Below the pieces are notes generated by a model. It was not told where the DNA came from. It made no database searches and saw only the letters and a program-made list of their open reading frames with translations. Positions 42,694 through 52,726 of a DNA stretch of 64,000 nucleotides are shown in pieces. Position numbers and translations under genes: made by a program. The stretch covers positions 744,001 through 808,000 of the forward strand of contig NZ_BDDE01000010.1 in NCBI RefSeq assembly GCF_008327685.1, read 5' to 3'. The stretch's first letter is position 1, and every line of letters starts with the position of its first letter. Source of the stretch: Actinomadura sp. K4S16. GTDB taxonomy: Bacteria; Actinomycetota; Actinomycetes; Streptosporangiales; Streptosporangiaceae.

Positions 42694-44829
42694 ATGGCAT
42701 ACGACGCCAAGGACGTCCTGAGGGGCGGGTACTCGCTGCTGGGCGCCGCGCGGGACCTGGTCGCCGACCACCGGCGGGCGCTGGCCGACGTGCACGCGGC
42801 GCTGGCGCCGCTGCGGACCGAGGCGGCGCGCGAGCAGCTCACCTCGATACCGCTGGCCCGGCTGAAGGACGTCACGGACGGGCGGCTGCGGCTCGGGCCG
42901 CTGGAGGAGGCCGGGTTCACCAGCGTCGCGGACGTGCTCGACTCGACGCCGTACCGGCTCCAGCTGCTGCCCGGGATCGGGCCGCAGACGGCGCAGCAGC
43001 TCCACGCGGCGGCCGGGAGCCTGGCGGAGGCGGCGGAGCGGTCGGCGACGGTGCGGATCGACGTCGACCGGCGGGACGAGGCGATGACGCCCGCCGTCGT
43101 CGCGCTGCACCGGCTGGTGAACGCGGGGCCGGAGCTGCCGCGGGCGCGCGCGGTGGCGGAGGAGGTCGACGAGCGCGTCGCGCCGCTGGTGCAGGACGCG
43201 CGGCCGGCCGGGTCGTGGTGGCGCAGGCTCCTCGCGCCGCCGGCGCGGCGCGAGCGGGCGCGGGCGGCGGTCGGCGAGCTGGCCGAGGCCCTCGCCGCCG
43301 AGGAGGCGCGCGGCACCCGGCTGCTGATCTCCCAGGCGTCGGTCGACCTGCTGCGGCCGCACGTGTCGGCCGACGAGGCCTGGATCGACTTCGAGCTGCG
43401 GGCCGCCGAGTACCAGACGCTCCTGGCCGAGCTCGCGGCGGCGGACCCGGAGCGGGAGGCCGCCGAGGGTTTCCTGCCGACCGACCTCGCGGCGCGGGTG
43501 AAGGCCCAGCCGCTCGACGACCGGTTCCGGCGGGTGTCGCTGCGCGGGTACCAGGCGTTCGGGGCGCGGTTCGCGCTCGTCCAGAAGCGGGTGATCCTGG
43601 GCGACGAGATGGGGCTCGGGAAGACGGTCCAGGCCATCGCCGCGATGGCCCATCTGCGGGCGCGGGGGGCCACGCACTTCCTGGTGGCGTGCCCGGCGAG
43701 CGTGCTGATCAACTGGGTCCGGGAGATCGAGACCCGCAGCACGATCGCCGCGCACCCGCTGCACGGGTCCGGCCGCGCGGGGGCGCTGCGCAAGTGGGCC
43801 GGGGACGGCGGCATCGCGGTGACGACGCTCGCCACCCTCCACTCCCTCGGCGTCCCGGAGGACGTGCGGGTCGGCATGTTCGTGGTGGACGAGGCCCACT
43901 ACGCCAAGAACCACGAGACCCGCCGCGCCCGCGCCGTCGCCGAGTGGTGCCGCAGGACGGAGAACGTCCTGTTCCTCACCGGGACGCCGATGGAGAACCG
44001 GGTCGAGGAGTTCCGGAGCCTCGTCGCCCATCTGCGGCCCGAGGTCGCCGAGCGGGTCCGCCCGCACGACGCGGCGATGGGTGCGCGGGCGTTCCGGTCG
44101 GCCGTGGCGCCGGTGTACCTGCGGCGCAACCAGCGGGACGTGCTCGTCGAGCTGCCCGAGGTCGTGCACGTGGACGAGCTGGAGGAGTTCAGCCGGGCCG
44201 ACGCGGCCGCCTACCGCAAGGCCGTGGCGGCGGGCAACTTCATGGCGATGCGCCGGGCCGCCTACGCCGTCCCGAAGCGGTCGGCCAAGCTCGACCGGTT
44301 GAAGGAGCTGGTGGTCGAGGCCGCCGAGAACGACCTGAAGGTCGTGGTGTTCTCCTACTTCCGGGACGTGCTGGCCGCCGTCGGGGAGGCGCTCGGGCCG
44401 GACACCCGCGGGCCGATCTCGGGCGAGACCCCGCCGGCGCGGCGGCAGGAGATCGTGGACGAGTTCACCGCCGAGCCGGGGCACGCCGTGCTGCTCGCGC
44501 AGATCCAGGCGGGCGGGGTCGGGCTGAACCTGCAGGCGGCGTCGGTGGTGATCCTCTGCGAGCCGCAGGTGAAGCCGACGATGGAGACGCAGGCGATCGC
44601 GCGGGCGCACCGGATGGGGCAGGTGCGGACCGTCCAGGTGCACCGGCTGATCACGCCCGGCGGCGTGGACGAGCGGATGCTGGAGATCCTGCACGTCAAG
44701 ACCATGCTCTTCGACGAGTACGCGCGGCGCAGCGACCTCGCGGAGCAGACCCCCGACGCGGTCGACATCTCCGAGCGCGACCTCGCCCGGCAGATCGTCG
44801 CCGAGGAGCAGGAGAGACTCGGGACGTAG
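42694..44829 (+). CDS. SNF2-family DEAD/DEAH-box helicase
   Basis: 711 aa. An N-terminal part with a helix-hairpin-helix-like stretch (FTSVADVLDSTPYRLQLLPGIGPQTAQQL, split by short loops) precedes the SNF2 ATPase: Walker A GDEMGLGKTVQ (about 303-311), VDEAHYAKN (398-401), FLTGTPMENRVEE, and C-terminal helicase lobe with VGLNLQAASVVI and QAIARAHRMGQVRTVQVHRL. Start ATG 42694 after GGAGGGCGGG. These enzymes remodel protein-DNA complexes; its role (repair or transcription) is unknown. No nuclease or methylase partner is adjacent. Confidence 0.88.
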   Translation: MAYDAKDVLRGGYSLLGAARDLVADHRRALADVHAALAPLRTEAAREQLTSIPLARLKDVTDGRLRLGPLEEAGFTSVADVLDSTPYRLQLLPGIGPQTAQQLHAAAGSLAEAAERSATVRIDVDRRDEAMTPAVVALHRLVNAGPELPRARAVAEEVDERVAPLVQDARPAGSWWRRLLAPPARRERARAAVGELAEALAAEEARGTRLLISQASVDLLRPHVSADEAWIDFELRAAEYQTLLAELAAADPEREAAEGFLPTDLAARVKAQPLDDRFRRVSLRGYQAFGARFALVQKRVILGDEMGLGKTVQAIAAMAHLRARGATHFLVACPASVLINWVREIETRSTIAAHPLHGSGRAGALRKWAGDGGIAVTTLATLHSLGVPEDVRVGMFVVDEAHYAKNHETRRARAVAEWCRRTENVLFLTGTPMENRVEEFRSLVAHLRPEVAERVRPHDAAMGARAFRSAVAPVYLRRNQRDVLVELPEVVHVDELEEFSRADAAAYRKAVAAGNFMAMRRAAYAVPKRSAKLDRLKELVVEAAENDLKVVVFSYFRDVLAAVGEALGPDTRGPISGETPPARRQEIVDEFTAEPGHAVLLAQIQAGGVGLNLQAASVVILCEPQVKPTMETQAIARAHRMGQVRTVQVHRLITPGGVDERMLEILHVKTMLFDEYARRSDLAEQTPDAVDISERDLARQIVAEEQERLGT

Positions 44830-44910
44830 GGAAGGCCCGGGACGCAGGGAAGAACGCGGGGCATGCCCGCGTTCTCGCGGGCGGAGACCAGCCGATCAAA
44901 GGGGATTGTC

Positions 44911-45303
44911 ATGGCGGAGGTCAGGGTGGAGCGCACCGAGGACGGCTTCCGGGCCGTCAACGGCCGGGGCGCGGCGGTCGCGATCGGGGACGGGGACACC
45001 GAGGGCGTCTTCACGCCGGTCGAGCTGCTGCTGGCCGCGCTCGGCGGCTGCGAGCTGGTCACCGTCGAACCGCTGACGGCCAAGCGCGGGCACCGGATGG
45101 CGCGCCTCGCCGCGACCGTCCAGGCCGACAAGGTCGCGACGAGCACGCTCGGCACGATCACGGTCACCTACGACGTGGAGCTGCCCGAGGGCGACGACGA
45201 GGCCGAGGACGTCCTGAAGGCCGTGGCCGCGCGCGTCCACGAGAAGTACTGCACCGTCGGCAACGCGCTCCGGGAGCCGATGAAGGTCGAGCAGGTCGTG
45301 TAG
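44911..45303 (+). CDS. OsmC/Ohr-family protein
   Basis: 130 aa peroxiredoxin-like protein. Two conserved cysteines typical of OsmC proteins occur in LAALGGCELVTVEP and in KYCTVGNAL, positioned to form the peroxidatic pair. Start ATG 44911 after AAAGGGGA. It follows the helicase gene by 81 bp and may share its transcript. It may reduce organic hydroperoxides, inferred from the family only. Confidence 0.9.
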   Translation: MAEVRVERTEDGFRAVNGRGAAVAIGDGDTEGVFTPVELLLAALGGCELVTVEPLTAKRGHRMARLAATVQADKVATSTLGTITVTYDVELPEGDDEAEDVLKAVAARVHEKYCTVGNALREPMKVEQVV

Positions 45304-45328
45304 CGGCCCCCGGGCGCGCCGCGGGCCG

Positions 45329-46939
45329 CTAGCCGCAGGTGGCGCCCGCCGCCGGCAGCGCGCCGCGCAGCAGGTAGGCGTGCACGGCCTCGCGGACGCA
45401 GTGGTCGCCGGTGTCGTAGGCGCCGTGCCCCTCGCCCTTGAGGGTGAGGAGCGCGGCCCCGCCGCCGAGCGCCTCGGTCAGCGCGGCCGCCCACGCGTAC
45501 GGGGTGGCGGGGTCGCCGGTGTTGCCGACGACGAGGATCGGCGCCGCGGACGGCGCGGACACCTCGCGCGCGGCGGGGTCGCCCTGCACCGGCCAGCCCG
45601 TGCACTGGAGCAGGCCCCACGCCAGCGGCTCCCCGAAGATCGGCGAGGCCGCGCGGAACCGCGGCAGGAGCCGGCGCACGTCGCGGACGGTGTAGCGGTC
45701 GGTGCTGTCGGCGCAGGTGATGGCGGTGTTGGCGGCGGCGAGGCTGCTGTAGGTGCCGTCCTGCCGCCGCCCGTTCTGGACGTCGGCGAGCATCAGCAGC
45801 AGGCTCCCGTCGCGGCGCCTCACCGCGTCGACGAGGCCCTGCGCGAGGTACGGCCAGGCGTCCTGGGAGTAGAGCGCGGCGGCGACGCCTGCCGTGCCGA
45901 GGCTCTGGGTGAGCCTCCGCCCGGACGAGGTGCGCAGCGGCTTCCGGTCGAGCCCGGTTAGGAACCGGCCGATGGACGCGGCGACGGACGGGCCGTCCTT
46001 GCCGAGGGGGCACTGCTTGGCGCCGAGCCGGGCGCATGCGGTCCCGAACTCGCCGGCGGCGCGCTGGAACGCGGCCGCCTGCTGCCGCGCCAGGTCGGCG
46101 CGGCTGAGCCGGGTGTCGACGGCCCCGTCCAGGACGGCCCGCCCCACCCTGCCGGGGAACTGGTGCGCGTAGCTGCCGCCGAGCCAGGTGCCGTAGGAGA
46201 TCCCGAAGTACCGCAGCCGCTCGTCGCCGACGGCGGCGCGGATCATGTCCAGGTCGCGGGCCGCGTCGACGGTGCCGACGTGCGGCAGCAGCCGTCCCGA
46301 CCGCGCCTCGCACTGCCGCACGAAGGCGGCGCGCCCGGCCGCGTACGCCCGCTCCTCGGCGGCGGTGTCGGGGCTGTCGTCCATGGCGGCGAGCGCGTCC
46401 ATGCGGCGGGTGTCCGCGCAGGCGACGGGGCTGCTGCGGCCGACGCCGCGGGGGTCGAAGCCGATGAGGTCGTAGCGGGCGCGCAGGTCGGCGTACTGGC
46501 CCGCGGCCTGGGCGAGCGTGTCGACGCCCTCACCACCGGGGCCGCCGAAGTTGAACACCAGCGAGCCGATGCGCCGGTGCGGATCGGCCGCCGGCACCTT
46601 GATCAGCGCGATGCCGATCCGCTCGCCGGAGGGCTTGGCGTGGTCGAGCGGCACCCGGAGCGTCGCGCAGCGCACCCCGCGGGGCCGCTTGCTCCCGGGC
46701 GCCGGGGACGGCAGGCCGGTGCAGCGCCCCCACGCCGGCCGCGGGACGGCGGCCGCCTGCGCGCCGGCGGCCGCCGGCGGGGTGCCGGTCGCCGCGCGGG
46801 GCTCGCCGAGCGCGGTGCGCGACTCGCCGAGCGCCGTGCGGGGGCGGCCCGCCCCCGCCGAGAGGGAGAGCAGCACTAAGACGGCCAGGGCCGCACCGCC
46901 CACCGGCATCACGCCGGATGTCCCCCGATACCTGGCCAT
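45329..46939 (-). CDS. Secreted tripeptidyl-aminopeptidase-type alpha/beta hydrolase (S33)
   Basis: 536 aa exported serine hydrolase related to actinomycete tripeptidyl aminopeptidases and to Rv2223c/Rv2224c. Signal segment at about 8-35 (VMPVGGAALAVLVLLSLSAG). Oxyanion region FNFGGPGGEGVDTL, nucleophile Ser248 in YFGISYGTWLGGSYAHQFP, and a TAP-like C-terminal domain with the acid in NTGDPATPYAWAA and the His in GEGHGAYDTGDHCVREAV. Start ATG 46939 is fixed by GGGAGGACGA. A repeated TALGESRTALGEPR stretch follows the signal. Same neighbourhood as in M. tuberculosis. Confidence 0.9.
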   Translation of the reverse strand: MARYRGTSGVMPVGGAALAVLVLLSLSAGAGRPRTALGESRTALGEPRAATGTPPAAAGAQAAAVPRPAWGRCTGLPSPAPGSKRPRGVRCATLRVPLDHAKPSGERIGIALIKVPAADPHRRIGSLVFNFGGPGGEGVDTLAQAAGQYADLRARYDLIGFDPRGVGRSSPVACADTRRMDALAAMDDSPDTAAEERAYAAGRAAFVRQCEARSGRLLPHVGTVDAARDLDMIRAAVGDERLRYFGISYGTWLGGSYAHQFPGRVGRAVLDGAVDTRLSRADLARQQAAAFQRAAGEFGTACARLGAKQCPLGKDGPSVAASIGRFLTGLDRKPLRTSSGRRLTQSLGTAGVAAALYSQDAWPYLAQGLVDAVRRRDGSLLLMLADVQNGRRQDGTYSSLAAANTAITCADSTDRYTVRDVRRLLPRFRAASPIFGEPLAWGLLQCTGWPVQGDPAAREVSAPSAAPILVVGNTGDPATPYAWAAALTEALGGGAALLTLKGEGHGAYDTGDHCVREAVHAYLLRGALPAAGATCG

Positions 46940-47176
46940 TCGTCCTCCCGTTCGCATCGTGTGAAGCGATCGGGATCTACCCAGGGCCCTCTATGCTGAC
47001 TCCTGGTCGGCTCCAACGGGTCCGGTGGGAGGAGGAGCGGCGGGGGTCCCCCGGCGTCCCTGAGGCCCTCCCCCGAAAGTCCGGATACCGCATCAGGGTC
47101 GTACTACTCAAGTCTGAGATGAAGACCATTCGTCGCGGTGATCTCATTCGGGGGCCGTGCGGCAAAGATAGGTACC

Positions 47177-48058
47177 ATGGCTCAACCCGCCCCCCCAGCG
47201 GCCCGCAGAAGCGAGGCCGGCGCCACCGGAATGCGGCGCCGCATCCTCACCGCGCCCCCTGTCTGGCGCGAGCTCCTGCTGGTCGTCCTCTTCTACACCG
47301 GCTATACGCTGACGCGCATCGTCCTGGTTCAGGACGGCACCGGGCCGGCGTTCGCGCACGCCGACGAGATCCTGCGCGTGGAGCGCTACCTGGGGCTGGA
47401 CTTCGAGCTGCACCTCAACCAGACGCTGCTGACCGTGCCCTGGCTGGCGCGGACCGCCAACGTCTTCTACGCCACGATGCACTTCATCGTGACGCTCGCC
47501 GTCGTGGTCTGGCTGTACCGCTACCGGCCGCAGCACTACCGGTGGCTCCGCACGTCGATCATGGTCGCCACCGGCGTGGCGCTGATCGGCTTCTGGCTGT
47601 ACCCGCTGGCGCCGCCGAGGTTCCTGCACAGCGAGGGCTTCGTCGACCCGGTGACCGCGCTGCACTCGCTCGGCCTGTACGCCAGCGACGCGTCCGGGAG
47701 CCTGACCAACCAGTACGCGGCCATGCCGTCCATGCACGCCGGCTGGTCGCTGTGGTGCGGGCTCGTCCTGGTCAAGCTGGCGACGCAGACGTGGGCCAAG
47801 CTCCTCGGCGTGCTCTACCCCGCCACCACCGTGGTCGTGATCCTCTCCACCGCGAACCACTACGTGCTGGACGCGGTGGCGGGCATGGCGCTCATCGGCG
47901 GCGCGCTGTGGGTGTCGTGGATCCTGTACACCCGCTGCCCCGCGCCGCTCATCATCGCGAGAACCCACGTCGCGCACCGGCTCCACCAGTGGACCGGGCG
48001 GCGCACGGGCGGCTCCGGGGCCGGCTCCGCCGCCACCGGCGGCGCCACCCGCCCCTGA
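47177..48058 (+). CDS. PAP2-superfamily membrane phosphatase/phosphotransferase (inositolphosphotransferase-like)
   Basis: 293 aa, about six membrane helices. Two PAP2 motifs are visible: AMPSMHAGWSLWCGLVLVK and STANHYVLDAVAG. The layout fits actinobacterial inositol-phosphoryl transferase-like PAP2 proteins. ATG 47177 has no Shine-Dalgarno; AAAGAT ends seven bases before it, so it may be leaderless. Substrate unknown: a lipid phosphate or polar-head transfer is inferred. Convergent with glnE. Confidence 0.82.
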   Translation: MAQPAPPAARRSEAGATGMRRRILTAPPVWRELLLVVLFYTGYTLTRIVLVQDGTGPAFAHADEILRVERYLGLDFELHLNQTLLTVPWLARTANVFYATMHFIVTLAVVVWLYRYRPQHYRWLRTSIMVATGVALIGFWLYPLAPPRFLHSEGFVDPVTALHSLGLYASDASGSLTNQYAAMPSMHAGWSLWCGLVLVKLATQTWAKLLGVLYPATTVVVILSTANHYVLDAVAGMALIGGALWVSWILYTRCPAPLIIARTHVAHRLHQWTGRRTGGSGAGSAATGGATRP

Positions 48059-48130
48059 CGGGCGTACGACTCCGGGCCGACCGCGTACATCCCGGGGACT
48101 ACGCGCCGCCCGGTCCCGCGGGCCGGGGGC

Positions 48131-51100
48131 TCAGTCGGCGCCGTAGAAGACGCGGTCGACGACGGCGCGGGCGCGGCGGGCGTGCCGCCGGTAGTCCTCC
48201 AGGAGGTCGCCCGTCCCGGGATAGTCGAGGACGCGGGCGACGGCGCTGCGCTCGCGGCGGTGGTCGGTGGGGAGCAGGTCCGACGCCCGGCCCCGCACCA
48301 GCATGAGCGCCCCCCGGATCCGGGTGGCCATGCACCACGCCTCCGACAGGACCTCGGCGTCCTCGGCGCTCAGTAGGCCGGCCTCGACCGCGGCGTCCAG
48401 CGCGTCCAGGGTGCGGGTGGTGCGCAGCGCCGGGACCTCGTGGGCGTACCGGAGCTGGAGCAGCTGCGCGACCCACTCCACGTCGGCGAGCCCGCCCGGC
48501 CCGAGCTTGGTGTGCAGGCGCCGCTCGACGCCGCGCGGGAGCCGCTCGGACTCCATCCGCGCCTTCAGCCGCCGGATCTGCCGGACGGCGTCCTCTCCGA
48601 TCCCGTCCTCGGGCCAGCGGACGGGGTCGATCAGCGCGCGGAACCGCTCGCACAGCTCCGGATCGCCGATCATCGGGTCGGCGCGCAGCAGCGCCTGCGC
48701 CTCCCAGGGCTCCGACCAGCGGGCGTAGTAGGCGGCGTAGGACGCGAGGGTGCGCACGAGCGGCCCCTGGCGCCCCTCGGGGCGCAGGTTCGGGTCGACC
48801 ACCAGCGGCGGGTCGGGGGCGGGCAGCGCGAGCAGGCGCCGCAGCTCCTCGGCGACGGCGTGCGCGGCGCGACCGGCGGCGCCCTCGTCCGCGCCGGGCA
48901 GCGGGTCGTGCACGAACATCACGTCGGCGTCGCTGCCGTAGCCGAGCTCGTGGCCGCCGAAGCGGCCCATCGCGACGACCGCCATCCGGGTCGGCAGCGG
49001 GCCGCGGGACTCCATCTCGATCTTGTTGATCGCGGCCTGGAGCGCGGCCTCGACGGTGACGGAGGCGATGCCGGTCAGCGCCTCGCCCACCGCGCGGACG
49101 TCCACCAGGCCGAGCAGGTCGGCGACGGCCACGCGGAAGAGCTCGCGGCGCCGCAGCGCCCGCACCACCCCGACCGCCTCCTCGGCGCCGCCGCTCACCC
49201 GCGCCTCTGGCGCGCCGCTCACCCGCGCCTCCGGCGCGGCGGCCCCGCGCGGCCCCTCGTTGTGGCGGCGGACGGCGGCGAGCGCCTCCGCGCGCAGCGC
49301 CTCGCAGGGGCGCGGCTCCAGGCCGGTGTCGCTGCCGAGCAGGGCGACCGCCTCGGGGGCGCGCAGCAGCAGGTCGGTGGCGTAGCGGCTGGAGCCGAGC
49401 ACCCACGCCATCCGCTCGGCGACGGTCACCTCGTCGCGCAGCAGCCGCAGGTACCAGGGCGTGGTGCCGAGGGCGTCGCTGACCTGCCGGAACCCGAGCA
49501 GCCCCGCGTCGGGGTCGGGCGCGTCGGCGAACCAGCCGAGCATGACCGGCAGCAGCGTCCGCTGGATCGCGGCCCGCCGCGACACGCCCGCGGTCAGCGC
49601 CTCGATGTGCCGGAGCGCGCCCGCCGGGTCGGCGTACCCGAGCGCCTCCAGCCGGACGCGGGCCGCCTCCGGGGTGAGCCGGGACTCCTCCCCCGGCAGC
49701 CGGGCCACCGCCCGCAGCAGCGGCCGGTAGAACAGCTTCTCGTGGATGCGGCGGACCTCCCGGGCGTGCCGCCGCCACAGCGCGGTGAACTCCCCGACCG
49801 GGTCGGTGCGCAGCCCGAGGGCGCGGCCGAGGCGGCGCAGGCCGCCCTCGTCGTCCGGGACGAGGTGGGTGCGGCGCAGCCGGTGCAGCTGGACGAGATG
49901 CTCCACGCGCCGCAGGAACCGGTACGCCGACGCCAGCGCCGCCGCGTCGTCGCGCGCGACGTAGCCGCCCTGGGACAGGTCGGCGAGGGCGTCCAGCGTG
50001 GTCGGGCTGCGGAGCTTCTCGTCGGCGCGGCCGTGGACGAGCTGGAGCAGCTGCACCGCGAACTCGACGTCGCGCAGCCCGCCCGGCCCGAGCTTGAGCT
50101 GCCGCTCGGAGTCGGCGGTGCGCTGGTTCAGGTCGGCCTCGACGCGGCGCCGCATGGCCTGGACGTCCTCGACGAAGCTCTCCCCCTCGGCCGCCTTCCA
50201 CACGATCGGGGTGATCATGTCGAGGTAGCGGGCGCCGAGGCCGGCGTCGCCCGCGACGGGACGGGCCTTCAGCAGCGCCTGGAACTCCCACGTCTTGGCC
50301 CACCGCTCGTAGTAGGCGCGGTGGCTGGCGAGGGTCCGCACGAGCGGCCCGGACCTGCCCTCCGGGCGCAGCGCCGCGTCCACCTCCCAGAGCGAGCCCT
50401 CCTCGGTCGAGGCCGAGCAGGCCCGCATCATCGCCGACGCCAGCCGGGTCGCGGTGCGCAGCGCGGCGTCCTCGTCCTGCCCCTCACCGGTCTCGCCGGC
50501 ACCCCGCGCTTCCGCCACGAAGACCACGTCGACGTCGCTGACGTAGTTCAGCTCGCGGCCCCCGCACTTGCCCATGCCGATCACGGCGAGCCGGCACGCC
50601 TCGTGCCCGGGGACCTCGGCGCGGGCGATCGCGAGGCCGGCCTCCAGCGCGGCGGCGGCGAGGTCGGCCAGCTCGGCGGCGACCTCGGCGACGTCGGCCA
50701 GGCCGATCAGGTCGCGTCCGGCCAGCGCGAGAAGGCGGCGCCGGTAGGCGACGCGGAGCCCGACGAGCGCGTCCTCGCCGCGGGCCACCGGCTCCTCGGC
50801 GGACGGGTCGGCGCCGACGGCGGCGAGCAGGTCGTCGCGGGGGGTGCCGAGCGGGCCCGCGAAGCCGTCGCGCAGCACCCGCCAGTGGTCCGGGTGCCGC
50901 GCCAGGTGGTCGCCGAGCGCCGCACTCACCCCGAGGACGGCGGTCAGCCGCTCCCGCGTCCCCGGCTCGGCGGCGAGCGCCGCGCGCAGCTCGCCGCCGG
51001 CGGCGGGGAGCAGGCGCAGCAGCCCGTCGAGGGCGAGGTCGGGATCGGCGGTGCCGCCGAGCGCGTCGAGCAGGCGGTCATCGGGCCCCGAGCCGTCCCG

Positions 51101-51208
51101 CTCGGCCTCCGCGAGCAGCCGCTCCGCCCGCGCCGCGTGGGTGAAGCCGAGCCGCGCCAGGCGTCCGGCGAGCGAGGGACGGCGGTCGGAAGTCCAGGAC
51201 TCGGTCAC
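48131..51208 (-). CDS. glnE: Bifunctional glutamine synthetase adenylyltransferase/deadenylase
   Basis: 1025 aa. Two tandem nucleotidyltransferase halves: motif KCGGRELNYVSDVDVVFV in the N-terminal half (about residue 210-225) and RFGGHELGYGSDADVMFV in the C-terminal half (about 745-765), each followed by a helical domain. One half removes and the other adds AMP on GlnA. Start GTG 51208 with a leaderless -10 box; it lies 27 bp after the glnA2 stop. Target is GlnA Tyr402, since GlnA2 lacks the DLYELPPEE site. Mycobacterial synteny supports orthology with Rv2221c. Confidence 0.97.
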   Translation of the reverse strand: MTESWTSDRRPSLAGRLARLGFTHAARAERLLAEAERDGSGPDDRLLDALGGTADPDLALDGLLRLLPAAGGELRAALAAEPGTRERLTAVLGVSAALGDHLARHPDHWRVLRDGFAGPLGTPRDDLLAAVGADPSAEEPVARGEDALVGLRVAYRRRLLALAGRDLIGLADVAEVAAELADLAAAALEAGLAIARAEVPGHEACRLAVIGMGKCGGRELNYVSDVDVVFVAEARGAGETGEGQDEDAALRTATRLASAMMRACSASTEEGSLWEVDAALRPEGRSGPLVRTLASHRAYYERWAKTWEFQALLKARPVAGDAGLGARYLDMITPIVWKAAEGESFVEDVQAMRRRVEADLNQRTADSERQLKLGPGGLRDVEFAVQLLQLVHGRADEKLRSPTTLDALADLSQGGYVARDDAAALASAYRFLRRVEHLVQLHRLRRTHLVPDDEGGLRRLGRALGLRTDPVGEFTALWRRHAREVRRIHEKLFYRPLLRAVARLPGEESRLTPEAARVRLEALGYADPAGALRHIEALTAGVSRRAAIQRTLLPVMLGWFADAPDPDAGLLGFRQVSDALGTTPWYLRLLRDEVTVAERMAWVLGSSRYATDLLLRAPEAVALLGSDTGLEPRPCEALRAEALAAVRRHNEGPRGAAAPEARVSGAPEARVSGGAEEAVGVVRALRRRELFRVAVADLLGLVDVRAVGEALTGIASVTVEAALQAAINKIEMESRGPLPTRMAVVAMGRFGGHELGYGSDADVMFVHDPLPGADEGAAGRAAHAVAEELRRLLALPAPDPPLVVDPNLRPEGRQGPLVRTLASYAAYYARWSEPWEAQALLRADPMIGDPELCERFRALIDPVRWPEDGIGEDAVRQIRRLKARMESERLPRGVERRLHTKLGPGGLADVEWVAQLLQLRYAHEVPALRTTRTLDALDAAVEAGLLSAEDAEVLSEAWCMATRIRGALMLVRGRASDLLPTDHRRERSAVARVLDYPGTGDLLEDYRRHARRARAVVDRVFYGAD

Positions 51209-51221
51209 AGGACCAACCGTA
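51209..51221 (-). promoter_or_regulatory. -10 element for leaderless glnE
   Basis: TACGGT on the minus strand (51221-51216), seven bases, then GTG 51208. It implies a promoter independent of glnA2 read-through. Confidence 0.45.
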
Positions 51222-51235
51222 ATCCGGTACGGGCC

Positions 51236-52597
51236 TCAGAGGACGGCCAGCAGCCGCTTCCGCTCGAATTCGGTCACCTGGCGGCGGTAGTCCTCCCACT
51301 CCTGGCGCTTGTTGCGCAGGAAGAAGTCGAAGACGTGCTCGCCGAGGACGTCGGCCATCAGCTCGCTGCGCTCCATCGCGTGGATGGCCTCGTCCAGGTT
51401 CTGCGGCAGCGGCTCGATGCCGAGGGCGCGCCGCTCGGCCACGGTGAGGGCCCAGACGTCGTCCTCGGCGCCCGGCGGCAGCTCGTAGCCCTCCTCGATC
51501 CCCTTGAGCCCGGCCCCGAGGATCGCCGCGAACGCCAGGTAGGGGTTCGCGGCCGTGTCCAGCGACCGGAACTCGATGCGGGTCGAGTGGCCCTTGTGCG
51601 GCTTGTACATGGGGACGCGGATCAGGGCGGACCGGTTGTTGTGCCCCCAGCAGATGTAGGAGGGGGCCTCTCCCCCGAGGCCCGCCGTCGAGCCGACGTT
51701 GCCCCACAGCCGCTTGTAGGAGTTGACCCACTGGTTGCACACGGCGGTGATCTCCGCGGAGTGCCGCAGCAGCCCGGCGATGAACGCCCGCCCCGCCTTG
51801 GAGAGCTTGTACTCCGCGCCGGGCTCGTAGAAGGCGTTGCGGTCGCCCTCGAACAGCGACATGTGGGTGTGCATGCCCGAGCCGGGGTACTCGGTGAACG
51901 GCTTCGGCATGAACGAGGCGTGCACGCCCTGCTCCAGCGCGACCTCCTTCATGACGAGCCGGAACGTCATGATGTTGTCGGCGGTGGTGAGCGCGTCGGC
52001 GTACCGGAGGTCGATCTCCTGCTGGCCGGGGGCGCCCTCATGGTGGCTGTACTCCACCGAGATGCCCATCGCCTCGAGCATCGTGATGGCGTTGCGCCGG
52101 AAGTCGTGCGCGGCGCTGTGCGGGGTGTGGTCGAAGTAGCCGCCCGAGTCCGCCGGCTCGGGCTCGCGGCCGTCCTCCGGCTTGTCGTTGAGCAGGAAGA
52201 ACTCGATCTCGGGGTGGGTGTAGAAGGTGAACCCGAGGTCGGCGGCCCGCGCCAGCGCCCGCTTGAGGACGTAGCGGGGGTCGGCGAAGCTCGGCGTCCC
52301 GTCCGGCATGAGGATGTCGCAGAACATGCGGCCCACGCCCGGCGACTCCGACCGCCAGGGCAGCACCTGGAAGGTGGACGGGTCCGGCTTGGCGATCATG
52401 TCGGCCTCGTACACCCGGGCGAAGCCCTCGATCGCCGAGCCGTCGAAGCCGATGCCCTCGCCGAAGGCGCCCTCCAGTTCGGCGGGGGCGACGGCCACCG
52501 ACTTCAGGAACCCGAGCACGTCGGTGAACCACAGCCGGATGAAGCGGATGTCGCGCTCCTCAAGAGTGCGGAGCACGAACTCCTGCTGACGGTCCAA
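51236..52597 (-). CDS. glnA2: Second type I glutamine synthetase (GlnA2/GlnA4-like)
   Basis: 453 aa. Start is TTG 52597 (L-DRQQEFVLRTLEERDIRF), matching the mycobacterial GlnA2 start and preceded by GGGAGAGGGC. GS signatures: FDGSAIEGFARVYEADM, MPKPFTEYPGSGMHTHMSL, NNRSALIRVPMY. It lacks the adenylylation tyrosine context (EGYELPPGAEDDV in its place), so GlnE should not modify it; GSI-alpha-like. Located upstream of glnE like Rv2222c. Substrate could be glutamate or a related amino acid or polyamine; some such paralogues are gamma-glutamylpolyamine synthetases. Confidence 0.9.
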   Translation of the reverse strand: MDRQQEFVLRTLEERDIRFIRLWFTDVLGFLKSVAVAPAELEGAFGEGIGFDGSAIEGFARVYEADMIAKPDPSTFQVLPWRSESPGVGRMFCDILMPDGTPSFADPRYVLKRALARAADLGFTFYTHPEIEFFLLNDKPEDGREPEPADSGGYFDHTPHSAAHDFRRNAITMLEAMGISVEYSHHEGAPGQQEIDLRYADALTTADNIMTFRLVMKEVALEQGVHASFMPKPFTEYPGSGMHTHMSLFEGDRNAFYEPGAEYKLSKAGRAFIAGLLRHSAEITAVCNQWVNSYKRLWGNVGSTAGLGGEAPSYICWGHNNRSALIRVPMYKPHKGHSTRIEFRSLDTAANPYLAFAAILGAGLKGIEEGYELPPGAEDDVWALTVAERRALGIEPLPQNLDEAIHAMERSELMADVLGEHVFDFFLRNKRQEWEDYRRQVTEFERKRLLAVL

Positions 52598-52710
52598 TGC
52601 CCTCTCCCTCGGTACTGCCCTGTCGGCGGGACTGCGGTGTCGACGACGCGGGCCCGGCATGCCGGCCGTGCTGAGCCGGTCCGGCTACATCTGCAGTATG
52701 CCCGGCCGCT

Positions 52711-52726
52711 GTTACCGCGACGTTAC
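52711..52726 (-). promoter_or_regulatory. GTAAC-N6-GTAAC repeat upstream of glnA2 (GlnR/MtrA-type box)
   Basis: On the minus strand two GTAAC half-sites are separated by six bases, 115 bp upstream of the glnA2 TTG and overlapping the stop of the ABC ATPase gene. GlnR and MtrA boxes of actinomycetes share this form; a nitrogen-responsive control is inferred. Confidence 0.45.
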